From positions 1 to 29,765 of the forward strand of contig DGOD01000303.1 of NCBI GenBank assembly GCA_002389265.1: DNA of 29,765 nucleotides, read 5' to 3'. The notes below the pieces were generated by a model, which had not been told where the DNA came from, did no database searches, and was given only the letters and a program-made list of their open reading frames with translations. The stretch's first letter is position 1, and each line of letters opens with the position of its first letter. Below, piece by piece: positions 24,162 through 29,765 of the stretch. Made by a program: the position numbers and the translations under genes. Source of the DNA: Gammaproteobacteria bacterium UBA4475 (lineage in GTDB: Bacteria; Pseudomonadota; Gammaproteobacteria; Pseudomonadales; Azotimanducaceae).

Positions 24162-24732
24162 TTTTCTCCATATAACACTTCATTGTATTGCCGCAGGAAT
24201 GCCAAGCCTAATATGGCTATCTACCCGGGGCTGCGGCATTCTGAATCTAGCTGGACCCAAAGGTCACGTTACAGATAGCTGGCGGCGCGGCATATACCCG
24301 CCTGTATCTCCTCAATATAGGAAAGTTTGTTGAAATGTGACAGTACGTCACTGAATTAACAACCACCCGCATCAGTCCAACATCCGCTAATCTAGTTTTT
24401 ATCAACTGTCACGATAAAATTCCTCGTGGTTGAGCCTTGAGAACACTTCACTGAAAACGGTTCTTAACCAGCAGACCTCGCCAAAAATCACTGACAGTGG
24501 TCTGCGCCACAAACCGCTACAATTGTAACTAGCAGTTAACAACCTCGCCGACATTCCAACAAGTGCATTTATCGCAATCATTAATAGAAAAATATTGATT
24601 ATTTTATAGATGTATTTTCAAATTCCTGAGGTTTGGGGGTCTGGGCAGCAACTTACCGCTTGTAAGACTATGTCGAAATCTGGCAACTCCGCGCTTTTCC
24701 AGAAGTTCGATTTGAATTTTCACCTGCCACCC
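24162..24732. other. Upstream region of the cluster
   Basis: This 571-base stretch lies between the monooxygenase start and an IS630 relic. It contains a T-N11-A inverted repeat (24526-24538), CACT-gac-AGTG near 24490, and a very AT-rich block around 24580-24615. On the minus strand, TATATT about 24314-24319 is a possible -10 with only a weak -35 (TGTCAC). No small gene was recognised. It should hold the main control region of the cluster. Confidence 0.4.
24523..24542. promoter_or_regulatory. Candidate LysR-type operator (T-N11-A dyad)
   Basis: TAACT-AGC-AGTTA at 24526-24538 has perfect 5-bp arms and fits the T-N11-A pattern of LysR-type regulator sites. The flanks TTG and ACAA extend the symmetry with one extra base on the right. 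It lies between the LysR gene and the monooxygenase gene that heads the cluster, but about 365 bases from the monooxygenase ATG, so a long leader or a second site would be needed. Confidence 0.4.
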
Positions 24733-25272
24733 TAGTGTCCTTTAACAAAAGTTCGGACTATTAATAAGGACCTCCATTGTCTATAGTCTACATGCGGTAG
24801 CCGTGGAGGGAATGAGATGGGGCGCCCGGTCAAAGTGCTGGAAATCAGCGACGAGGAGCGTATCGAATTGAAGCGCTGGTTGCGTCAACATCAAATGCCC
24901 GCTGCTGAGCAGCAACGTGCCAGGATAATTCTTCTTAGCACCGAAGGCCTGACAGGGCACGAGGTCGGTGAACGAGTTGGTGTAACCAGCGAGACAGTCA
25001 GCAAATGGCGTCGCCGCTTCGAGCAATACCGTATTGCCGGTTTAACCGATGCACCGCGCAGTGGCCGCCCTCGCAGTATCAACGACGATAAAGTGACTGA
25101 GGTCATTAGCAAGACGTTACATAAGAAGCCCGCCAACGCTACCCACTGATCGACGACGTTAATGGCCGACGAAGTCGGGTTAAATGCCATGGCAATCAGT
25201 CGCATATGGCGTGCTTTTGGCTTGAAGCCGCACCGGCTGGAGACGTTTAAACTTTCAACCGATCCCCATTTC
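24733..25272 (+). pseudogene. Decayed IS630-family element with interrupted transposase
   Basis: The transposase frame starts at ATG 24817 with GGAGGG upstream. It shows the IS630 N-terminal pattern: a helix-turn-helix (GHEVGERVGVTSETVSKWRRRF), then GLTDAPRSGRPRSI. After PANATH the codon TGA at 25147-25149 replaces the Trp usual in the family's THWS motif. The frame continues with MADEVGLNAMAISRIWRAFGLKPHR and FKLSTDPHF, then homology stops at about 25272. The catalytic DDE domain is missing. The left end begins near 24733 with CTAGTGTCC, similar to the CTAGTGG ends of the intact copy. It is not a recent relative of the intact IS630, as the proteins differ widely. It lies between the LysR gene and the cluster it may control. 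Confidence 0.82.
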
Positions 25273-26166
25273 GTTGCGCAACGCCTTGGCAATCGAATTT
25301 ATTAACTCTTGGGCAGCGGGCGACAAAGCATTGCCCTTGAGCTTTATTTGGCAAATTGTTCGCCGAAACTCAGGCTCTATTATTGGCAAAGCTTGAAAGA
25401 CCTTGCTCAGCTTAGGCACCATTGTGCCTGGCACGATTGCCACGCCTAGTCCTACCTCTGAAAGTGCCAGCATTGTATAAACTTGATTAACCTCCATTGA
25501 GTCAACTATTTGTAGGCCTCTGGCCGACACTAGGGCGTCAAGCGCATTCCTGAGGGAAGCTGAAGATGAGGCGATAATCAACGGAAGATCTATAAGCTCC
25601 TCCAGTTTGATTGAAACTCTGCCTGCCAACCAATGTGACTTTGGAAGCAGCGCGTAAATTGGCTCGCTGGTGATGGGCTCAAACTCACAGTCGCTGAAGC
25701 TTTCCAATTCGGGCCCAATTCCGAAGTGGACGATTCCTTGTCGTATAGCTTTCAGCAGCTGTCCTGCGTCCAGTTCATGAAGCTCGAGTTTGATGCCAGG
25801 CCGCTTTGCCCGGTACCCGGCAAGAATGGTTGGCAATATCGTAGCAGCTATACTCGGCACACAGCCTATTGATACCCGCCCTGTTTTAATCTCCGCAGAA
25901 TCAGCGATCTGGTGGAGCCCGAAGTCCAGAGCAGCCATTGCTCGCTGTGCGTGCACCAACAACTGTTCACCTTCCGCTGTCAATTCAACCTGGCGAGTCG
26001 TTCGGTGCAATAGAGGTACGCCGACCCGCTCCTCTAATATCTTAACCTGAGTACTGACTGCAGACTGAGAGCGATTCAATATTTCCGCCGCTTTACGGAA
26101 ACTTCGATTTTCCGCCACAATAACGAAAACCTGAACGGACTTCATACTTATATTGATATTTTTCAA
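25255..26166 (-). CDS. LysR-family transcriptional regulator
   Basis: This 303-residue protein has the N-terminal winged helix-turn-helix of LysR regulators (VFVIVAENRSFRKAAEILNRSQSAVSTQVKILEE, split here as motifs SFRKAAEIL and SAVSTQVKILEE), followed by a type 2 periplasmic-binding-like effector domain. The likely start is TTG 26166 with GGTGA 6 bases upstream; an ATG seven codons later has no visible ribosome-binding site. The last five residues (EMGIG) and the stop codon lie within the antisense of the IS630 relic, so the natural C-terminus was probably altered by that insertion. It reads toward the catabolic cluster and is the only regulator in the window, so it is the best candidate to control it, with a pathway intermediate as likely effector. 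Confidence 0.88.
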   Translation of the reverse strand: MKNINISMKSVQVFVIVAENRSFRKAAEILNRSQSAVSTQVKILEERVGVPLLHRTTRQVELTAEGEQLLVHAQRAMAALDFGLHQIADSAEIKTGRVSIGCVPSIAATILPTILAGYRAKRPGIKLELHELDAGQLLKAIRQGIVHFGIGPELESFSDCEFEPITSEPIYALLPKSHWLAGRVSIKLEELIDLPLIIASSSASLRNALDALVSARGLQIVDSMEVNQVYTMLALSEVGLGVAIVPGTMVPKLSKVFQALPIIEPEFRRTICQIKLKGNALSPAAQELINSIAKALRNEMGIG

Positions 26167-26463
26167 ACTATTATCACCGCCATGTAAGGATTCAATAGAT
26201 TGTGCGAGATTCGAAAATATGCAACTTCCAAGGCTCGCAAAGATTTTGAATTCTACCTACCGTCATTATCCAATAACGCAGGGCTATTGCGCCCGTAGGA
26301 GAGTAACTATCCGTGAACGGGCCAAGAACAACTACGAAACTGGAGAATGTCTTATCAGTACCAGCATTTTGAGCTCTTTGTCGTTAGGCTCGCTTATTAT
26401 TCAGAAGCTCCGGAAAGTCATTTAATTACGCCGGCAATAGGTAAGGCTAACTTTCAATGGTCT
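26167..26463. other. Intergenic region between the PEBP and LysR genes
   Basis: This 297-base stretch holds no recognisable gene or clear terminator. It should contain the LysR leader and promoter, but no convincing -35/-10 pair was found. Confidence 0.4.
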
Positions 26464-26940
26464 CTATCTGCTGTAGACCCCCATCAATCTGGAGATACCC
26501 AGCGTGTATGGCTCTAATGCCGATACGAACTGTCGCAATCCCAACCGAGGAGGGAAACCAGCACTGCTGCTCAATGCAAACAGAAAGAAAAAATAGCGGT
26601 GATCCCCATGATTTGGCGGAGGCATCGGACCAGCATATCCTGTGTAACCGAAATCATTGACTCCCGTGCAATGACCATCATGCGCCGCACCGATACTTTG
26701 AAGGTCACCCGGCAGGTTGTAAAGTAGCCAATGGGTGAAACCAATGGTTCCATCTAAGTGAATGACTGGAGCATCCGGATCGTAACATATAACGGAAAAT
26801 GATGCTGTTCCTTCAGGCGCATCTCTCCATTGCAGGGGCGGCGAGACGTCCTCTCCGTCACCCGTAAACTGCGTCGGAATCCCGGCTCCATGCTCAAAAG
26901 CGGTGCTGGAGAGCTGCATTTCTGTCAACGCGAACTTCAA
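26464..26940 (-). CDS. YbhB/YbcL-type phosphatidylethanolamine-binding-like protein
   Basis: A 158-residue PEBP-fold protein. Motifs are FTGDGEDVSPPLQWRDAP, the ligand-pocket CYDPDAP, FTHWLLYNLP, then GYAGPMPPPNHGDHRYFF, all typical of bacterial YbhB-like proteins, which bind anionic ligands and whose role is mostly unknown. The start is taken as TTG 26940 because a perfect AGGAGG lies 7 bases upstream. The next ATG (26919) has no ribosome-binding site, and the longer open frame upstream runs through non-coding sequence. There is no visible link to the catabolic cluster. The intact IS630 sits about 100 bases upstream and may have separated the gene from its original promoter. Confidence 0.85.
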   Translation of the reverse strand: MKFALTEMQLSSTAFEHGAGIPTQFTGDGEDVSPPLQWRDAPEGTASFSVICYDPDAPVIHLDGTIGFTHWLLYNLPGDLQSIGAAHDGHCTGVNDFGYTGYAGPMPPPNHGDHRYFFFLFALSSSAGFPPRLGLRQFVSALEPYTLGISRLMGVYSR

Positions 26941-27043
26941 AATTAAACCTCCTGCTACAACCTTCCTGACTCGAGGAGAGGCGCGAAGTTTACGAACACC
27001 GCATCGGCACCACTCCTGCAAAGACCCAAACTGGCGTAATCTA

Positions 27044-27069
27044 GTGGGCCATGCGGTTATTTAGGTTAC
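27044..27069. repeat. IS630 left terminal inverted repeat
   Basis: The sequence begins GTGGGCCATGCGG and ends AGGTTAC. It pairs with 28159-28184 read in reverse complement (GTGGTCCATGCGG and AGGTTAC), with four mismatches in 26. The transposase stop codon (27066-27068) lies inside it. Confidence 0.88.
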
Positions 27070-28130
27070 GCATTCTTGGCTCGCTGTACTGAGGCCAGTA
27101 TTGTGTCGGCGCTCTTGGTCCATTTGAACGGTTTGGCGAGATCACGGTTATGAACGCGAATAAATCGTTGCAGCTCCGCCTTCAACTCGGCAACGCCGGG
27201 GAAGACGCCTCTGTACAGAGCTCGGCGTTCAAGTTGCGCAAACCATCCTTCCACAGCATTCAACCAAGAGGCGCTGGTCGGTGTGGAATGAAAGTGGATT
27301 CTCGGCTGGCTGGCGACCCACGCGGTGACTTCCTTGGTTTTGTGGGCGCTCAGGTTATCCAGCACGATATGCAAGTCCTTGTCTTTTGGCGTTTGCCGCT
27401 CGACCTGCTTCAGGAATGCGAGAAACTCCTTGGATCGGGATCGTTTCTCCACGCGACCAATGACTTCGCCGGTCAGAATATTGAAGGCTGCAAAGAGGGC
27501 TGCAGTGCCATTGCGCTTGTAGTCGTGGGTGCGACTTCCAATGCGTCCCGGCGCAAGCGGGAGCCCGGGTTGGGTGCGATCAAGCGCCTGAATCTGGGTT
27601 TTCTCATCGACACACAGCACCAAGGCGTTGTCCGGCGGGTCCATATACAAACCGACGATATCCACCACTTTATCGGCAAAGCGCGGATCATTGCTGATCT
27701 TAAAGGTTCTGAGTCGGTGCGGCTTCAAATCGGCCGCCTTCCAAATTTGTCGAACCTGCCAGGTAGTGACACCGGCGTACTTCGCCATCAACGAGACGCT
27801 CCAGTGAGTAGACTCGTGTGGAATGCGACTCGTCGTCAGTGTCAGAACGCGGTTCACAGTTTCTGCGTCAATCACCGACGGGCGCCCCGGCCTTGCTTGG
27901 TCAAGCAAACCTTTCGGCCCCGATTCGATAAAGCGCGTCTTCCACTTGTGAACAGTCTTGCGAGAGACGCGCTGAGCTGCAGCCACATCCATCACGGGCA
28001 CGCCCTCGGGCAGAGCCAGAATAATTTTCGCTCGAGTAATCTGACCTTGGGGAAGCGAGGTGCTGCGTATCCAGCTTTCCAGGGTCGCTGTATCTCGAGA
28101 AGTCATTGTAAAAGCGCCATGAGTATCCAT
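27066..28130 (-). CDS. IS630-family transposase
   Basis: This protein of up to 354 residues has an N-terminal helix-turn-helix (VAAAQRVSRKTVHKWKTRF), then GLLDQARPGRPS, THWSVSLMAKYAGVT, and the DDE catalytic domain: Asp in VLCVDEKTQ, Asp in IVLDNLSAHK and Glu in SWLNAVEGWF. All three acidic residues are present, so it should be able to cut and join DNA at TA sites. The first ATG (28130) lies in a hairpin and has no ribosome-binding site; the ATG at 28106 is the alternative start and would give 346 residues. It shares the family but little sequence with the decayed IS630 relic near 24.8-25.3 kb. Confidence 0.93.
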   Translation of the reverse strand: MDTHGAFTMTSRDTATLESWIRSTSLPQGQITRAKIILALPEGVPVMDVAAAQRVSRKTVHKWKTRFIESGPKGLLDQARPGRPSVIDAETVNRVLTLTTSRIPHESTHWSVSLMAKYAGVTTWQVRQIWKAADLKPHRLRTFKISNDPRFADKVVDIVGLYMDPPDNALVLCVDEKTQIQALDRTQPGLPLAPGRIGSRTHDYKRNGTAALFAAFNILTGEVIGRVEKRSRSKEFLAFLKQVERQTPKDKDLHIVLDNLSAHKTKEVTAWVASQPRIHFHSTPTSASWLNAVEGWFAQLERRALYRGVFPGVAELKAELQRFIRVHNRDLAKPFKWTKSADTILASVQRAKNA

Positions 28131-28142
28131 GGCGCGATTATA
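28114..28142 (-). promoter_or_regulatory. Transposase -10 box and start-codon hairpin
   Basis: TATAAT reads on the minus strand at 28137-28142. Immediately downstream, GCGCCATG (28114-28121) and CATGGCGC (28128-28135) form a perfect 8-bp stem with a 6-base loop that contains the first ATG. Transcription from this -10 would begin near 28130, inside the stem. Only transcripts entering from outside the element could then form the full hairpin. Confidence 0.5.
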
Positions 28143-28158
28143 CGTGAATTTGAATCAA

Positions 28159-28184
28159 GTAACCTTAATTTCCGCATGGACCAC
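28159..28184. repeat. IS630 right terminal inverted repeat
   Basis: Reverse complement partner of 27044-27069, with 22 of 26 bases matching. It ends at the flanking TA (28185-28186). The transposase -10 box lies 17 bases inside it. Confidence 0.88.
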
Positions 28185-28333
28185 TAGCTGCAATTATAGT
28201 GAGCTTCTTGGGCGGCCAGATCCGACAGGCTGAATCAGCAGAATCTCAACGTGTCAGAGTCGGATTTTATGGCGCAACTTTCAACCAAGGTTAGGGTTAA
28301 TCGGAATCCACCCAACGCGTAGAAACACCCTCA

Positions 28334-28362
28334 TTGACTAAAGATACAAGCAGCGGTATGTT
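28334..28362 (+). promoter_or_regulatory. Sigma-70-type promoter for the phasin/PHA synthase genes
   Basis: TTGACT at 28334-28339 and TATGTT at 28357-28362 are separated by exactly 17 bases, matching a sigma-70 promoter with a near-consensus -35 and a moderate -10. Transcription would start near 28370, about 50 bases before the phasin-like gene, whose ATG has AAGGAGG upstream. Confidence 0.6.
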
Positions 28363-28421
28363 AATTCCACTATTTTCGAACTGACGGCGTCGGCCGCCTG
28401 AACAAAGGAGGATGGGACGCA

Positions 28422-28829
28422 ATGACTAAGTCAAAACCGTGCATACGACGACTGTTCGACAAGGCGGAGCGAGCTGTCGGCGAGCCACTTGAAGACCTCG
28501 TGGCTTCAAAGGACTACACTGATATATTACTCACTTTACAAAAGTTGCGGGCGGCGGTTGATGGAGCTATCAATGATACGGCGAGCGGGGTTTTCGAAAA
28601 GACGCTCAACGCAGTGCAAATTCCAACTCGGAGTGACGTACGACGTTTGAATCGCCAAATTGTAGAACTCGCGACAGAGGTCCGGGCGCTCTCGGCTGAA
28701 CTGCAAGCTCGCCCAGCCGTAGCGCCACGCAAGGCAAAACAGCAGGCTACCGTACGCTCGACAAAAAAGCAGGCAACTCCACGCAAGGCGCCAGGTGCGA
28801 AGCAGCGTGCAAAGAGCAGCGTCAAGTAG
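28422..28829 (+). CDS. Phasin-like PHA granule-associated protein
   Basis: A 135-residue protein with no signal peptide. The N-terminal two thirds are helical and amphipathic (LEDLVASKDYTDILLTLQKL), with the phasin-like IPTRSDVRRLNRQIVELATEVRAL forming a coiled-coil segment (given here as IPTRSDVRRLNRQ and IVELATEV). From about residue 98 the tail is rich in Lys, Ala, Arg, Gln and Pro (PRKAKQQATV, RSTKKQATPRKAPGAK), like the histone-like tail of PhaF. It probably coats polyhydroxyalkanoate granules, and the basic tail may bind DNA or acidic partners. AAGGAGG precedes the ATG. The PhaC-type synthase gene starts 2 bases after its stop, which supports the role; it might also act as a small PhaE-like synthase partner. 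Confidence 0.75.
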   Translation: MTKSKPCIRRLFDKAERAVGEPLEDLVASKDYTDILLTLQKLRAAVDGAINDTASGVFEKTLNAVQIPTRSDVRRLNRQIVELATEVRALSAELQARPAVAPRKAKQQATVRSTKKQATPRKAPGAKQRAKSSVK

Positions 28830-28831
28830 CG

Positions 28832-29765
28832 ATGGCAACTGAGCCGAATGAAAGAGGAGCCGGGGCGGGCGTTCGCGAGCACCTCCATCGAAACCTCCTA
28901 CGTGCACGCAATGGCATTAAGTGGCTCGCCGGCACCGAATTCGCTCCCGAGCACCCCACCCAGAGCGACGTCATATGGCGGGGGGGAAAAGCCGAGATGC
29001 GTCACTATCGGCGCGATTCGCCCCCCCGCCTTGGACCGCCTGTTGTGGCATTCCTGGGGCTAGTCGGACGGTCGAACATATTCGATCTCTACAAGGGAGG
29101 CAGTATCGTCCAGATGCTCATGGACTGGGGCTTTGACGCCTATGTCATGGACTGGGGCGTCGCAGACGAACTGGATTCCCCGAATACGCTCGAAACTTAC
29201 ATGGGACACTACCTTCCACAAGCACTGAAGGCAGTAGCGGAGGTGTCGGGATATGACAATGTTCACTTTTTAACCTACTGCATGGGTGGCGCCATGCTCG
29301 TCCACGGTCTGGCTGGCAAGGTGCCGGTATCGGCGCGCAGTGTGGTAACGATCGCGGCGCCTTTCGACCTGCGACACCTGGGCGCGACATTCGATGCAAT
29401 CCGTGAAGGTAAGATCAAACCCGAGGATCTGCTCGACGATACGGGCAACGTGCCCGGCCCACTGTTGGTGAAGAGTTTCAAGCGCCGGAAGCCCACCTAC
29501 GCCCTTGTCGCCGGCGCCAACCTTTGGGAAAATTTATGGAATGAGCAATACCTTGAAGGTTATCAGGCGATAGGGCGCTACCTCTCGTCTTATCCCCCAT
29601 TGGCGGGTGCTCTCTTACGCCAGCTCATGCAGCAGTGGATGGTCGAAAATGCCTTCATGTCTGATAGTCTTCGCTTCGGTGGACGTCGCGCAAGCCTGAA
29701 GAATGTCCGCACTCCAATCCTCGCTGTCATCGCCGAGAAGGATTGTAATCCCCCCAAAAAATAAT
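28832..29765 (+). CDS. phaC: PhaC-type poly-hydroxyalkanoate synthase, partial with terminal frameshift
   Basis: An alpha/beta-hydrolase-fold protein with the PhaC lipase-like box TYCMGG, in which Cys150 takes the place of the usual hydrolase Ser. Asp304 in VIAEKD matches the catalytic Asp. The N-terminus is short, as in class III synthases (about 355 residues), which work with a PhaE partner. The frame stops after 310 codons at 29762-29764, before the expected catalytic His. The next reading frame reads VIPP directly after the Asp codon, the motif expected there, so a one- or two-base indel near 29744 breaks the frame. This could be a sequencing or assembly error at the window edge, or a real mutation. 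The enzyme would polymerise hydroxyacyl-CoA into storage granules. Confidence 0.78.

Larger units (their letters stand above)
27042..28186 (-). mobile_element. Intact IS630-family insertion sequence
   Basis: An element of about 1.14 kb bounded by TA on both sides (27042-27043 and 28185-28186), as expected for IS630/Tc1-type insertion into a TA target. Its ends are inverted repeats of 26 bp with 22 matches. The single transposase gene fills the element and its stop codon lies within the left repeat. Nothing in it looks broken, so it may be active. Confidence 0.88.

Noticed and set aside
24195..24215. Possible sigma-54 promoter upstream of the monooxygenase (TTGGCA with GG-N10-GC spacing on the minus strand)
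   Set aside because: The -12 half has CGGC in place of TTGC, and no sigma-54 activator gene is in the window.
27150..28187. 345-codon plus-strand frame across the IS630
   Set aside because: It is the antisense shadow of the transposase, which has full DDE motifs on the minus strand.
1..29765. CRISPR arrays, tRNA or rRNA genes, B12 riboswitch
   Set aside because: No regularly spaced repeats, tRNA-like cloverleaf or rRNA sequence was seen, and no cobalamin riboswitch core was recognised upstream of the mutase genes.

Overview
The window looks like an accessory catabolic island from a Gram-negative bacterium. An outer-membrane TonB-dependent receptor, the polyhydroxyalkanoate (PHA) genes, the mid-range base composition and the mix of CoA-linked catabolic families suggest a proteobacterium, most likely a marine or environmental gammaproteobacterium. 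The lineage is inferred from gene content only.

Layout. Positions 1-430 hold the debris of an IS256-family element and short GGGAATT-type repeats. From 24161 down to 595 there are nineteen genes, all on the minus strand. In order of transcription they are: a Baeyer-Villiger-type flavin monooxygenase, an aldehyde dehydrogenase, an HSL-type esterase, a glutathione transferase, a crotonase, the large subunit of a B12-dependent acyl-CoA mutase, a family III CoA-transferase, the B12-binding small subunit, its MeaB-type GTPase chaperone, an exported cytochrome c/beta-propeller protein, a MaoC hydratase, two SDR dehydrogenases, a second CoA-transferase, an amidohydrolase-2 protein, a citrate synthase/citryl-CoA lyase-like protein, a third SDR, a TonB receptor and an MFS transporter. 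Upstream lie a decayed IS630 copy, a LysR regulator, a YbhB/PEBP protein and an intact IS630 copy with matched ends. On the plus strand, a phasin-like gene and a PhaC-type synthase run off the right edge; the synthase is frameshifted in its last bases.

How the genes may work together (inference). The receptor and MFS protein would import a hydrophobic substrate. The monooxygenase, esterase and aldehyde dehydrogenase would convert a ketone through an ester to alcohol and acid. The CoA-transferases would make CoA thioesters, and the hydratase and dehydrogenases would carry out beta-oxidation-like steps. The mutase, B12 subunit and MeaB would rearrange a branched acyl-CoA. The mutase keeps the Arg that methylmalonyl-CoA mutase uses to hold the substrate carboxylate, but has Ala where that enzyme has Tyr243. 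The crotonase next to it resembles ECHDC1-type alkylmalonyl-CoA decarboxylases more than ordinary enoyl-CoA hydratases. A branched, carboxylated acyl-CoA is therefore a reasonable candidate intermediate, but the real substrate cannot be read from the sequence.

The most unusual parts are the altered mutase pocket, the adjacent amidohydrolase and citryl-CoA lyase-like proteins that have both lost expected catalytic residues, and the cytochrome/propeller protein joined to the B12 gene block. A T-N11-A inverted repeat between the LysR gene and the monooxygenase is a possible operator for the cluster.
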